DNA of 64,000 nucleotides from NCBI GenBank assembly GCA_033763555.1, contig JANRKK010000008.1, forward strand, positions 1 through 64,000. The letters are read 5' to 3'. Shown piece by piece: positions 55,202-64,000 of this stretch. Position 1 is the stretch's first letter, and every line of letters starts with the position of its first letter. The notes beneath the pieces were generated by a model that did no database searches, was not told where the DNA came from, and saw only the letters and a program-made list of their open reading frames with translations. Origin of the DNA: JALYJG01 sp033763555. Lineage in GTDB: Bacteria > Pseudomonadota > Alphaproteobacteria > UBA9219. A program made the translations under genes and the position numbers.

Positions 55202-55956
55202 GCCGGATTGAGTTTTACAAACTCCCCCACCCACTGCCACAGCAGCTGCAAATCCTGCGGGCGGCTGAGGCGGTGGTCGCCGTCTTTCACCAGCGTGATG
55301 CGCACATCGTCGGTGGTCAGGTTTTCGGCGATGCGCAGTGTGTGCTGCCACGGCACTTCTTCGTCATGCAGGCCTTGCAGCAACCGCGCCGGGCAGGCCA
55401 AGGGAATTTTCGCACGCAGCATAAGATGGTTCCGCGCTTCCCGAATAAGATTGAGCGTCAGCGGCGCGCGATGATCGGGCGGCGCCGTTTCATCATAAAT
55501 CAGACCGTCGCGTTCCAGCCGTGCGCGTTGCTCTGGCGACAGGCGCAGCCACATCAAATCCTCGGTAAAGTCCGGTGCCGCAGCGATGCCGATCAGGGCA
55601 TGCACCCGCTCCGGCATTTTCGCCGCCAGCATCAGCGCCAGCCAGCCGCCCATGGAGGAACCGATGAGAATTTGCGGCCCTTCGGTCAGCCGCTCAACCG
55701 CCATGCAGGCATCCTCGGACCAGGCGCCGATGGTGCCATCCTTGAAATCGCCGCTAGACTGGCCATGCCCGCGATAGTCAAAACGCAGGAAGGACAGATC
55801 CGCCTTTTCGCATTGCCCGGCCAGAAAGCTGGCTTTGGTGCCTGTCATATCCGAGGCAAAACCGCCCAGAAACACGATGCCGGGCGCGTTGGCACGCCCA
55901 CGCCGCCGTTGATAAGCCAGCCGCCTATCCGGTAAGGTAAGGAAATCAGGGGTCAT
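55198..55956 (-). CDS. Alpha/beta hydrolase
   Basis: A 252-residue serine hydrolase starting MTPDFLTLPDRRLAYQRRRG. It has the oxyanion region GIVFLGGFASDMTGTKA, FDYRGHGQSSGDF, the nucleophile elbow IGSSMGGWLAL, an acid in LLQGLHDEEVPWQH and the catalytic His in KDGDHRLSRPQD. The pattern is that of the ABHD10/BEM46-like group that includes acyl-protein thioesterases. The upstream open frame is not used. Its start lies only four bases from the divergent glycosyltransferase start. Confidence 0.9.
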   Translation of the reverse strand: MTPDFLTLPDRRLAYQRRRGRANAPGIVFLGGFASDMTGTKASFLAGQCEKADLSFLRFDYRGHGQSSGDFKDGTIGAWSEDACMAVERLTEGPQILIGSSMGGWLALMLAAKMPERVHALIGIAAAPDFTEDLMWLRLSPEQRARLERDGLIYDETAPPDHRAPLTLNLIREARNHLMLRAKIPLACPARLLQGLHDEEVPWQHTLRIAENLTTDDVRITLVKDGDHRLSRPQDLQLLWQWVGEFVKLNPA

Positions 55957-55959
55957 ACC

Positions 55960-57195
55960 GTGTCCACGCGTCCATCTTCGCCGTCCCGCCCGCACTCTAG
56001 CAAGAACCCGGCCGCGCTCAAGCCATCACGGCGCGCGTCGCAAACGGCTGTGCTGCATCTATGCCCCGATCTGGAACCCGGCGACCCGGCGCGCGAAGCG
56101 GTTGAACTTGCCGTTCTGACGCAGCGTTCCGGCTGGCGTTCCCTTATCACCTCCGGCGGCGGGCCTTTGGTGACCGAAGCCGAACGCGCCGCCGTGCGCC
56201 ATACCCGCATGCCGCTTGATCGCCGCGGCATTTTCACCAGCTGGCGCAACCGCGTGCATCTGGAAGCCCTGTTCCAGCGCGAACGGCCCGCACTGATTCA
56301 TGCGCATGGGTTTGAAGTGCTGCCGCGCGCCTACAGCCTGGCGCGGACGCATCGCCTGCCGCTGGTGGTTGATCTGACACAGCCTTTGCCCGACCAGCCG
56401 CGCATCCACAGGCTGCTGGCGAATTTGGGCCGGGTTCAATGCCTGCTGCGCGTGCCATCGGACTATATGCTGAACCAGTTGCAGGATGTTTTTCAGGTTA
56501 TTCCCGACTATATCCGCCCTGTTGCGCCGGGCGTCGACCTGCATTGGCATAATTCCGCCGCCATCAGCACCGAACGCATGCAGAATCTTACGCGCCTCTG
56601 GCGCCTGCCGGAACAGGCTACCGTTATCCTTGTGCCCATGCCGCTGTGCGAGGGCTTCGGGCACAGTATATTCCTGCAGGCGCTGGCCTCGATGAAAAGC
56701 GAAAATCTGTTCGCCGTTCTGATCGGCACCGACCGCCAATCGCCCGGCCTGCGCGCGGAACTGGAAAATCAGGTCAATCAACTGGGTCTCAACGGCAAGA
56801 TCGTCATGCCAGAATTTTGCATGGATTGGCCGACGGCCTTCTGGCTCGCCAGCGTCGTCGTCGCGCCGAACAGCCTGCCGCGCGGGCAGGCGCGCGAATT
56901 GCTGGCAGCGCAGGCGGTGGGGCGCCCGGTGATCGTTACGGATACAGGCGCCAACAGCGAAATGGTACGCAGCGGCGAAACCGCCTGGGTCATTCCGCCC
57001 GACAATGTGCAGGCGCTGGCGGATGCGCTGCGCGAAGCCATTCATCTGGATACCGAACAGCGCCTCGGCCTCGCCGAACATACGCGCGATTTCATTGCCG
57101 GAACTTTCCCGCAAGATGTCTGGTTCCAGGGCATTATGGAAATTTACCAGTCGCTGCTGCGCCTGCCCGCGCAGGTCAAGGCGAAGGCGGCTTAA
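55960..57195 (+). CDS. Glycosyltransferase, GT4-like
   Basis: A 411-codon GT-B protein starting at a GTG (55960), with a Ser/Pro/Arg-rich head of about 28 residues before TAVLHLCPDLEPGDPAREAVELAVLTQRSGWRSLITSGGG. The C-terminal domain has VILVPMPLCEGFGHSIFLQALASM, IVMPEFCMDWPTAFWLASVVVAPNSLPRGQARELLAAQAVGRPVIVTDTGANSEMV, the usual nucleotide-sugar site. The start is uncertain: it leaves just three bases to the divergent hydrolase start, and a later start is possible. Donor and acceptor unknown. It converges with rlmJ. Confidence 0.86.
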   Translation: MSTRPSSPSRPHSSKNPAALKPSRRASQTAVLHLCPDLEPGDPAREAVELAVLTQRSGWRSLITSGGGPLVTEAERAAVRHTRMPLDRRGIFTSWRNRVHLEALFQRERPALIHAHGFEVLPRAYSLARTHRLPLVVDLTQPLPDQPRIHRLLANLGRVQCLLRVPSDYMLNQLQDVFQVIPDYIRPVAPGVDLHWHNSAAISTERMQNLTRLWRLPEQATVILVPMPLCEGFGHSIFLQALASMKSENLFAVLIGTDRQSPGLRAELENQVNQLGLNGKIVMPEFCMDWPTAFWLASVVVAPNSLPRGQARELLAAQAVGRPVIVTDTGANSEMVRSGETAWVIPPDNVQALADALREAIHLDTEQRLGLAEHTRDFIAGTFPQDVWFQGIMEIYQSLLRLPAQVKAKAA

Positions 57196-58049
57196 CCCGC
57201 CTCGCCCGATAGCCAGTTTATATTCACGCCGCGATGTTCGGTTTGCAGGGCGTCGTGCAGCAAGGGGAAAAGCTTCCGCAGCCTTTCATCGAACTGCCAG
57301 GGCGGATTGATCAGGATAAAACCGCAACCATTCAGGCGGTCATGCCGCGTTTCTTCGTGATAGATAAATTCGGCGCATAATTGCTTGGCGATGCCGCTGG
57401 CCGCCAGCGCTTCATGAAAGCGCCAGATGGCCGGGCGTTCTTTCACAGGATACCAGATGGCATAGAGTCCCTGCGGCCAGCGGGCATAAGCCTCGCGGAT
57501 CGCCTGCGCCAACCTGTCGAATTCATCCGGCGTTTCATAGGGCGGGTCGATCAGGACAAGCCCGCGCTTTTCCGGCAAAGGCAGAAAGCCGCGCAGAGCC
57601 TCATAGCCGTCACGGTGATGTACCTGCGTCTGGGCAAAGGGACGCATCTGCCGCCGGAGCGCCTCGGCATCGTCCCTATGCAATTCGCAGGCGATGAGGC
57701 GATCCTGCGATCGCAAAAGCCGCGCCACAAGAAGCGGCGAGCCGGGATAGAACTGAAAGGCTTCCGCCGTTCCCGCCGACCAGCCGGGATTGAAATTTTT
57801 CAGCACATCGTAATAGGCGGCAAGATCAGGCACAGGCGGCGCGGTAAGCAGTTTATAAATGCCATCCTGCGCCTCGGATGTTTTTTGCGCACGTTCATCC
57901 TGCAAATCGTAAAACCCCGTTCCCGCATGCGTATCCAGCACGCCGAAAGGCGTTTCCTTAAGGCGCAAATGCTCCAGCAACAAGGTTAAGACAACATGCT
58001 TAACGACGTCGCTGATGTTACCTGCATGATAAATATGGCGGTAATTCAT
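57192..58049 (-). CDS. rlmJ: 23S rRNA (adenine2030-N6)-methyltransferase
   Basis: RlmJ methylates A2030 of 23S rRNA. The 285-residue protein begins MNYRHIYHAGNISDVVKHVVLTLLLEHLRLKETPFGVLDTHAGTGFYDL, the diagnostic RlmJ start with SAM motif DTHAGTG, and has the catalytic LVLIDPPYE followed by YAIWYPVKERP and GCGFILINPPWQFDERL. Its 3' end overlaps the convergent glycosyltransferase stop by four bases. Confidence 0.96.
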   Translation of the reverse strand: MNYRHIYHAGNISDVVKHVVLTLLLEHLRLKETPFGVLDTHAGTGFYDLQDERAQKTSEAQDGIYKLLTAPPVPDLAAYYDVLKNFNPGWSAGTAEAFQFYPGSPLLVARLLRSQDRLIACELHRDDAEALRRQMRPFAQTQVHHRDGYEALRGFLPLPEKRGLVLIDPPYETPDEFDRLAQAIREAYARWPQGLYAIWYPVKERPAIWRFHEALAASGIAKQLCAEFIYHEETRHDRLNGCGFILINPPWQFDERLRKLFPLLHDALQTEHRGVNINWLSGEAG

Positions 58050-58113
58050 GTTGAAGACATGACGTCAAATCCGTAAAATTGTCCATATTTGAAATTTTTT
58101 CTGGCATTCTTTT

Positions 58114-59757
58114 ATGAAGATCGCGCAACGTTTTTTATTATCCATTGCCTTTCAAGCGGCAGCCTTGGCCGTGTCCAGCCGTGCGCTTGCCGAGCCGCTG
58201 GCAACTTCTGCTGAAATTCCTCCCCCCGACATGATGTCGCGCGCTTCCACCCTTGACCTTATGCCCGATAGATGGCGGCAGCTGATGCCTGAGGCCCGGA
58301 TCATACCACCCATGATCCCCAATCTGCCCGGCGTGAGTTATCGCGGCTGGCGATTTATCGCCCTGCCCGACGCTACAGCAAGCCCGGCCTATCAACTGGC
58401 TCCCCTGCTGCCGGATGCGCCGGGCGCGGCAGAAAAACTGGCGGTTTTCCTGAAGCCCGCTAAAGGTAAAAAGGTACCCTCGGTGACCGACATTGCTTTT
58501 TACTTCGCGGCAGCGGGCGGCTGGATCGACACTGAAAAATATTTGATGCAGGAGTCAGGTGTTGCGCACAAGGCTGCTCTGCTCAGCTTCACGCTGATGG
58601 CAACCACACTGTCCGATCAGGACGCCGTGAATGCGGCATCCATTAGGGCGAAAGCCGCCGCTAAAGGCGCAGAACGCCGCGCCGCCTACAATGAGCTCTA
58701 TACGGCAACCGCCTTGCAAAAAACGCATCATGATTTCTTTATCTGGCTGGCTCAGCAATACCAAAATGCTGAAACACTGGAAGGCCTGACCGTCAATGCT
58801 GTTCTGGGGGAAACAAGGCAAATTCTACAGATCCGCAAAAAGGCAAAACCGACGCTGACATTTACTGGTGAATCCCTATCCGCAGCTGCGGATCTTATTG
58901 TGGGCGGCGTACTTAAAAAACAGGCGCAGCAAGTGGCCGAGTTCCGGAAGACATATGCGGCTTTTGACGCGCGGATCGATGCTGCCCTGCAGGCGGCCTG
59001 CAACGCCGCCGATTTGCATGAATCTATTGGCTATGGGATCGCGGGTTCGGAAAGTCTCTTTAAGCCAGAGATTGTCAATGTTGATACAGGTGCGACAGGG
59101 CTTTTCCAATATAAGGAACAGTCCTGGTTGCAGGCGATCAAGGTCCTGCCACAGAGCCGATATGGGCTCGCGATTCTCGATGCCTCTCCCGCTTTGCGTG
59201 AAATCCTTAAATGTATTGTCCCCACAGGCAAAGACAGCAATGGGCGCACGCTGTATGGCGTCGCCAATAAAAATCAATGCAAGACTGTTATGGCTGCGCG
59301 GCGCGACCCGGCGTTGAATGCCTTTGTCGGCATGAGCGAAGCGCGAACAAGTTTTATTGTTCTACAAACGCGACTGGGGCGTGACCCGAAACCATCGGAA
59401 ATGTGGCTGGCAAATATTCTCAGTCCGGCGCGGACGGCGGATTTTATATTGGCAGCCGTCAAGAATCCGGAAGGAACAGTTGACCAATTGCTGGACGCCA
59501 AGGGGAATCGCCTGATTTCCGATCCGATGGTTCAGCAGAATTATCTCTTCCGCGATATTCGAGACCGACAGGCTGTTCCCACGCTTGCTGCTAATGTTCT
59601 GCGACGCGCCGAAGCACAGGTAAATGAAGTCATAACGGGCATTGTGCTTTCAGGTGCACCGCCACAGACCATTCAGGAGTTGCGGGAAAAAGTCATCCTG
59701 ACTTGCAATCCACCTCTGCCGCGCGACATCTACCCGGGTAACCGCCCGGCGCCTTAA
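58114..59757 (+). CDS. Lytic transglycosylase-like protein (SLT domain), next to type IVB secretion genes
   Basis: A 547-residue exported protein with signal peptide RFLLSIAFQAAALAVSSRALA. Residues about 305-350 carry a lysozyme-like SLT signature: YGIAGSESLFKPEIVNVDTGATGLFQYKEQSWLQAI, with the catalytic Glu in GSES and the GLFQ motif in place of the usual GLMQ. The first 280 residues are an Ala-rich helical region with no known domain. It should cleave peptidoglycan, and its position next to dotM and dotO suggests it opens the wall for a type IVB secretion machine. It converges with the 59763 gene (5-base gap). Confidence 0.82.
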   Translation: MKIAQRFLLSIAFQAAALAVSSRALAEPLATSAEIPPPDMMSRASTLDLMPDRWRQLMPEARIIPPMIPNLPGVSYRGWRFIALPDATASPAYQLAPLLPDAPGAAEKLAVFLKPAKGKKVPSVTDIAFYFAAAGGWIDTEKYLMQESGVAHKAALLSFTLMATTLSDQDAVNAASIRAKAAAKGAERRAAYNELYTATALQKTHHDFFIWLAQQYQNAETLEGLTVNAVLGETRQILQIRKKAKPTLTFTGESLSAAADLIVGGVLKKQAQQVAEFRKTYAAFDARIDAALQAACNAADLHESIGYGIAGSESLFKPEIVNVDTGATGLFQYKEQSWLQAIKVLPQSRYGLAILDASPALREILKCIVPTGKDSNGRTLYGVANKNQCKTVMAARRDPALNAFVGMSEARTSFIVLQTRLGRDPKPSEMWLANILSPARTADFILAAVKNPEGTVDQLLDAKGNRLISDPMVQQNYLFRDIRDRQAVPTLAANVLRRAEAQVNEVITGIVLSGAPPQTIQELREKVILTCNPPLPRDIYPGNRPAP

Positions 59758-59762
59758 TCAGG

Positions 59763-60230
59763 CTAGTTCGATGGCGGGCGAAGAACCTGGTCAGCTGGCA
59801 AGGGAATGCCGTTTTCCATGTTCATCGTAGGTGCGGATGAAGGAGAAGAAAATGTCGGCAAGCGGTTTCCTGCTCCGACAAAACGCCCCAATCCGTAAAG
59901 CCCCATAAAAATCACAAGAACAACAACGGCCGTTATACCCAAGGTCCAACGCAGCCAGCGCAACCGCTTACGCAAAAGTACCTTATGCGTCTGCCCGAAA
60001 GCTTCTTCCGCATCTTCGCGCGCGAGAAAACGGGCGATCGCATAAAATTCTCCCTTGGGCGAGGTAACGCCCAATTCCCAATCGCCTTCATCGCCCTGCA
60101 GGGCCAGTGTAAAGCTGTGGTTCCGCTCCAGATCAAAGCGCCAGATCAGCGGCGGATTGGCCTTGTGGTAGGCAGCGACCAGAGTGGCACCAACTCTTTT
60201 CGTTTCAACGGGTTTTTTCTGCAGCAACAT
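59763..60230 (-). CDS. Membrane protein of unknown function linked to dotM
   Basis: A 155-residue protein starting MLLQKKPVETKRVGATLVAAYHKANPPLIWRFDLERNHSFTLALQGDEGDWELGVTSPKGEFYAIARF. A soluble N-terminal domain of about 90 residues is followed by a basic stretch (KRLRWLRW), one membrane helix (TLGITAVVVLVIFMGLYGLG) and a Pro/Ser-rich tail. The layout suggests a cytoplasmic domain with a tail anchor. It starts two bases after the dotM stop, so it belongs to the same transcript and may be a lineage-specific secretion component. Confidence 0.68.
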   Translation of the reverse strand: MLLQKKPVETKRVGATLVAAYHKANPPLIWRFDLERNHSFTLALQGDEGDWELGVTSPKGEFYAIARFLAREDAEEAFGQTHKVLLRKRLRWLRWTLGITAVVVLVIFMGLYGLGRFVGAGNRLPTFSSPSSAPTMNMENGIPLPADQVLRPPSN

Positions 60231-60232
60231 GC

Positions 60233-61468
60233 TTATGTCCTTGCTTGTGATTCCCCTTCGCGCGGCGGAATCGGCTGGTTCGATGATGCCAGATATTGGT
60301 TGAGCGTGACAATCGCCGTGTCGACGCGCGGGATTGGCAGGGGTTTGCGGGCATTCTGCTCGGCCATGAAATGCGCCATCGCCCCGGCCCCCTCGGTATG
60401 GAAGGAACGGCGACCCAGATTATTCATGGGATACCAGAGGGTACGGTCAACCGCGCGCAGCCAGAGAAAATGCGCAGGCGCCAGAACACCACCCATAAAA
60501 CGCGCCCAACGGAGCGTGCCAAGCATGGCGGTCGCCCGGTAGGCATGCTGATCGGCGGATTTTATGGCTTCACCGCCAATGGCAGAATCGCGGTTGATAC
60601 GGCGGACTTCATCCATGATGGTAGAAGGCAAGTTTAACCCACCGCTCGATGACCAGCAGAGCGACAGACGACCGAGCAGATTGTCGCTGTCTTCGCGTTT
60701 CTGTACGCCTTTCAAGGCAAAAGCGGCAAACAATGCCTGAACATAGGGCGGTGTGGTATCGATTCCGTTCCAGCGCGGCCCAAGCTGCAGCAGGAAAGCG
60801 CGGCGCGCGGCCTCGCGATCAGGAATACCGTTGACGACCGGAATGCGGTGCCATGCAATCCATTCCTCCGGTGACAGAGCTTCAGCGAAAGGCGGCAGTT
60901 TTTCGGGCACTGGATCGCCAGGCCGTCGTGCGCTAAATTTCGACGGGTTGAAATTGACGATCGGCGAAATCACAGGCCACATTTTGGACTGTACCTTGAT
61001 GAAGCTTTCCAGCGTATGCGTTGTCCGGAACTTGTTCCGGCGCGAGAAGAACACCATATGAACGCCGACCACGGCACAGGCAGCCGCAAGCAGCCAACGA
61101 TCATAGCTCGTGACCAGCTTTCCTATGTCCGCAAGTCCCGCAACCGACAGGCTATAGCGATCGACGGATTCAGCAGCAGGCAACTGGGTCAGATAGCCAA
61201 TACCGAAACATTCATGCGCCGCGCTAATAACGGCAGGCGGCGGGCTGGTCACGCCATATTGCACGGCCTGAAGCCAATCGAGGCAGGCACCATGATTGCC
61301 TGTGAAAAGATGAATAATCCAGATCTCGCCGAACCGCAGCCAGCGCAAAGCTTCCAGCAAAGGCAGCTTGAAAAAATGCCACACCAGCCAGAGCGCCAAA
61401 AAAATGGCGATGAACAGCAGAAGCATTGTCCAGGTCGGTTCGTTGTTATTGCCCGAAGATTGGCTCAT
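60233..61468 (-). CDS. dotM: Type IVB secretion coupling-complex protein DotM/IcmP
   Basis: DotM is part of the DotL/DotM/DotN coupling complex that recruits effectors to Dot/Icm systems (TrbA on IncI plasmids). The 411-residue protein has two N-terminal membrane helices (TMLLLFIAIFLALWLVWHFF and WLLAAACAVVGVHMVFF) and a cytoplasmic domain with family features: LESFIKVQSKMWPVISPIVNFNP, EWIAWHRIPVVNGIPDREAARRAFLLQLGPRWNG, PPYVQALFAAFAL and TAMLGTLRWARFMGGVLAPAHFLWLRAVDRTLWYPMNNLGRRSFHTEGAGAMAHF. It follows dotO after 22 bases. DotL is not seen in the window. Confidence 0.88.
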   Translation of the reverse strand: MSQSSGNNNEPTWTMLLLFIAIFLALWLVWHFFKLPLLEALRWLRFGEIWIIHLFTGNHGACLDWLQAVQYGVTSPPPAVISAAHECFGIGYLTQLPAAESVDRYSLSVAGLADIGKLVTSYDRWLLAAACAVVGVHMVFFSRRNKFRTTHTLESFIKVQSKMWPVISPIVNFNPSKFSARRPGDPVPEKLPPFAEALSPEEWIAWHRIPVVNGIPDREAARRAFLLQLGPRWNGIDTTPPYVQALFAAFALKGVQKREDSDNLLGRLSLCWSSSGGLNLPSTIMDEVRRINRDSAIGGEAIKSADQHAYRATAMLGTLRWARFMGGVLAPAHFLWLRAVDRTLWYPMNNLGRRSFHTEGAGAMAHFMAEQNARKPLPIPRVDTAIVTLNQYLASSNQPIPPREGESQART

Positions 61469-61490
61469 GAAACGGCCTTATTCCGTTATC

Positions 61491-64000
61491 TCAGGGTTTT
61501 GCTGCCTTCGACACATCGTCACTGTCATAGGCATGCGCGATCAATTCTTTCGATAATTCCTCAATCACCGTGCTGGTTGCGCCAGATTCTACTTCGCCTT
61601 TTTCCGCCAGCATGATAACGCGGCGGCGGATCTCCTGCCGCGCCGAACCGTTAGGGAAATATTTGGCAAGAACCTGACGTCCCCGGGATGCACCCAGCGC
61701 CGTGTAAAGCTTATTGCGCAGATGGACGTCCTCGACCGAGGTTGAAAGCGCCCATAATTCGATGGGGCCAAGCGTGTTGACAAGATGCTGTTCATAGAGC
61801 CCCTCAGTCGTCAGCAGCAAGAGCAGCACGGGCGCACCCGTTGAACGCGGGCCCGTCAGGCGGTAGCGCATGATCCAGCGCGCTGTATCCGACAGGCCGA
61901 AACGCTCGGCGGTTTCCGACACGGCGCGGTCGGACACAGCTGTACCGCAGACCCATATACCCGTGGCAAGGTCGACCATGTCCTTGCTGAAATCGTCCAA
62001 AAGCTGTGACGCCAGAACGATCTGCACACCCCATTTACGGCCTTCGCGAACGTCGCGCACGACCTGCGAACGCACCGCTGCCGTTTTGCTGGTGCGGTGA
62101 AACTCGTCGAAGCAAATACGCTTCGGCGTTTCGCGGATATCGTTGATACGCGCTTCGTGAAAGGGACGGTATTTCTCAGGCACAGCGCGAAGAATATCGG
62201 GCCCCAGCCACCAGGAACGGATCAGCGCATGCCGCGCCAGCATGTACATGATCGCCGTTTGGCGGTCGGCCAGATCATCGCCCTGCGGCGCGACGTCCTG
62301 CAAATCGACGGCAACGACACGCGAACTGCCAATTTCAAAGCGCGTCACCGAAGCGAGAATGGGGAATTCACGCACGCCCGAAGTGATCATACGCTCGAAC
62401 GCATGAATGATGGTTTCGGAGGAGGAACTGACTTGCGCTTCTTCGAGCAGCGAGCGTATCTGCGGGCGCCGTGCGGCAGTCACAGCATCGACCAAAGTCG
62501 GTACGGCATAGCGCTGGGCAATACTGGCTTCGTGATGCGCGCCTTTTTCATACAAGGCATCGACGACATCCCACCAATAGGGATCGGCGGGCAGATGAAT
62601 ATTGAATTTTGCCAGCGCGTCATCAACCTCGGACTCAACACGCACCAGATAGGGTCGCGGTTCGGTGTTCGCGCCGCTGTCATCGCGCCAACGATACATT
62701 TCATCGACGCAAAGCCCAGCCAGCTGCGACATACCGTCATAGGGCTGACCCTGGCCCGCTGGTGTGCAAAGCAGCGTCAAAAGTTCGGTCAGATAAGCGC
62801 GTTCTTCCGGCAGCGGATAACGGCAACCCAGCTGCGTATCGAACGGGTTGATGGCGTAGTCCGGCGTCATACGCAGCTTGAAGTGCAGCGCTTCATGGCG
62901 GCGCTCCAGCGGCAGCGCGTCACGAATGAGCGAGATCAACCCCGATGATGAAGGGCCGATATCAAGAATGGCGATGAAAGGAAGCTTGTTGGAGCCGCTC
63001 GACAGAATGGTGCCGATGTTCAAGGCGTTCATCAGAACGGATTTACCCGAGCCCGGCTGCGCGAAGATCAGATCAAACCAGGCGGTCGTCAGGCTGCTGC
63101 CCATTTGGTAGGGCCAGAGGCGGCCATCAGGCGTGCGCAGCAACACAGGGCCTTCCTGGAAAGGCGACGAGGCGCGCTGCCAAGGCAATAACTTGATCAC
63201 TTCATGGAAGGGCGCAATCGCCGCCGGAGCTGTGGAGGCACAGGCAATGCCAAGCACCGATGACATCGCGGCCTCCAGAGGGTCGCCGCCCGCCGAAGAT
63301 GCCTGCGCATACCCCCAGGCTTCCAGCGCCTGCATCAACGCGCCAAGGCGCATTTCCAGAAGCTTGCGGTCATTGGCGGGTGCATAAGTTGCAAGAGATA
63401 CGCGCAGCTTCACAATCGGTTCGCTTTGCGCCAGTTGTTGCAATGCGCGCAGCGATTCACGGATCTGGCGATTGACCTCATTGGTGAAGGCCAGAATGGC
63501 GGCAGCGAAGGAACGGAAACCCGCACCTTGGGCGCCTGCGCTTTCGATCAGGAAAGAAATGCGGAACGGTACATCATTGTCGATGAGGCGTGCCAGCAAT
63601 TGCGGGAAGGGCGAAGGCTCGGCCGGAGCCAACGTCATATCCACGCCCGCCCACAGAAGATTGCCGATGCGCACGATGGAGGGCGAAACAATCGTCGCCT
63701 CACCCGTGCAAAGCTGTTGCCGCAAAGGCGGCCAGAGAACATCCGAAGCATCCTTGTTGCCATGCTGTGGCGCCCGCGGCAGCAGCGGATCGCCCGGCAA
63801 ATTGGCGCGCCATTCATCATGGCCGATTTGGGGATAAAGGCTGGTACGCACAGCCGCCAACGCTTCATGCGATGTCAGCAGCTTGACCCGCATGGTGATT
63901 TCCTCAAGCGCGGCAACCACCGAACCGACATAGCTTTTATGCCGTGTCCGCAGGGCTTCCAGCCCCTGCATCGGGTATTGCGCATCCTGCGCGGCGACCC
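61491..64000 (-). CDS. dotO: Type IVB secretion ATPase DotO/IcmB (5' end beyond the window)
   Basis: DotO is the VirB4-class ATPase that energises Dot/Icm secretion (TraU on IncI plasmids). The frame stays open to the edge, showing 835 residues. The N-terminal half has SYVGSVVAALEEITMRVKLLTSHEALAAVR and INRQIRESLRALQQLAQSEPIVKLRVSLATYAP. The motor domain has Walker A FAQPGSGKSVLMN, Walker B RICFDEFHRT, and the VirB4-like GVQIVLASQLLDDFSKDMVDLATGIWVCG. The C-terminus ends SDDVSKAAKP. Legionella DotO is about 1000 residues, so some 170 residues are missing. It is first of a dotO-dotM-155-residue block read leftward. Confidence 0.9.
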   Translation of the reverse strand, partial: VAAQDAQYPMQGLEALRTRHKSYVGSVVAALEEITMRVKLLTSHEALAAVRTSLYPQIGHDEWRANLPGDPLLPRAPQHGNKDASDVLWPPLRQQLCTGEATIVSPSIVRIGNLLWAGVDMTLAPAEPSPFPQLLARLIDNDVPFRISFLIESAGAQGAGFRSFAAAILAFTNEVNRQIRESLRALQQLAQSEPIVKLRVSLATYAPANDRKLLEMRLGALMQALEAWGYAQASSAGGDPLEAAMSSVLGIACASTAPAAIAPFHEVIKLLPWQRASSPFQEGPVLLRTPDGRLWPYQMGSSLTTAWFDLIFAQPGSGKSVLMNALNIGTILSSGSNKLPFIAILDIGPSSSGLISLIRDALPLERRHEALHFKLRMTPDYAINPFDTQLGCRYPLPEERAYLTELLTLLCTPAGQGQPYDGMSQLAGLCVDEMYRWRDDSGANTEPRPYLVRVESEVDDALAKFNIHLPADPYWWDVVDALYEKGAHHEASIAQRYAVPTLVDAVTAARRPQIRSLLEEAQVSSSSETIIHAFERMITSGVREFPILASVTRFEIGSSRVVAVDLQDVAPQGDDLADRQTAIMYMLARHALIRSWWLGPDILRAVPEKYRPFHEARINDIRETPKRICFDEFHRTSKTAAVRSQVVRDVREGRKWGVQIVLASQLLDDFSKDMVDLATGIWVCGTAVSDRAVSETAERFGLSDTARWIMRYRLTGPRSTGAPVLLLLLTTEGLYEQHLVNTLGPIELWALSTSVEDVHLRNKLYTALGASRGRQVLAKYFPNGSARQEIRRRVIMLAEKGEVESGATSTVIEELSKELIAHAYDSDDVSKAAKP

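Noticed and set aside
56059..57114. 351-codon minus-strand frame over the glycosyltransferase
   Set aside because: It is antisense to a clear GT-B protein and rich in Gln/Arg/His with no motif.

Overview
The window looks like chromosomal DNA of a moderately GC-rich alphaproteobacterium. The indications are a coaBC/dut pair, a phasin, an aa3-type cytochrome oxidase subunit IV, a short S24-type repressor of the alphaproteobacterial kind, and the rpsB-tsf-pyrH-frr-uppS-cdsA-dxr string. I cannot place it further with confidence. A Micavibrio- or Rhodospirillales-like lineage is an inference only.

Layout. 1-4032: tail of gap, then a cytochrome c maturation operon (a ccmF-ccmG fusion, ccmH, ccmI) in which two adjacent genes carry in-frame palindromic repeat insertions. 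4.1-6.1 kb: small envelope genes and tRNA-Ser. 6.2-10.0 kb: putA and recO. 10.2-12.0 kb: yceI-cybB-yceI operon. 12.1-17.0 kb: ankyrin-like protein, glycosyltransferase, phosphomannomutase, membrane methyltransferase. 17.3-19.9 kb: two Flp pilins, a SYLF lipoprotein, a CobS-like protein and HU. 20.0-20.3 kb: tRNA-Val and tRNA-Asp. 20.3-29.3 kb: orphan response regulator, a possible zinc peptidase, then dxr/cdsA/uppS/frr/pyrH, two receiver-like proteins on the other strand, tsf and rpsB. 29.6-39.3 kb: an orphan solute-binding protein with a divergent XRE regulator, accB-aroQ-dsbA-like, coaBC-orphan-dut-WD40, pgsA and uvrC. 39.3-44.8 kb: a D-Ala-D-Ala carboxypeptidase with a SPOR domain, a phasin, and two paralogous 38-residue-repeat proteins. 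44.9-55.2 kb: pyrD, a leaderless S24 repressor with methyltransferase and lysS, a J-domain protein, ndk, a tiny cox subunit, then purN and a GST bracketed by three palindromic repeats. 55.2-58.0 kb: hydrolase, glycosyltransferase, rlmJ. 58.1-64.0 kb: a lytic transglycosylase beside a Dot/Icm-type (type IVB secretion) block with DotM and DotO, the latter running off the right edge.

The most interesting themes are three. First, type IVB secretion genes occur in the same window as several A+T-richer orphan genes whose domains resemble known effector themes (ankyrin, J domain, zinc peptidase, helical repeats); any effector role is unproven. Second, two palindromic repeat families enter reading frames in the ccm operon and bracket purN and gst. 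Third, the S24 regulator has a perfect 22-bp palindrome overlapping its own start codon. No gene-free stretch exceeds 300 bases.
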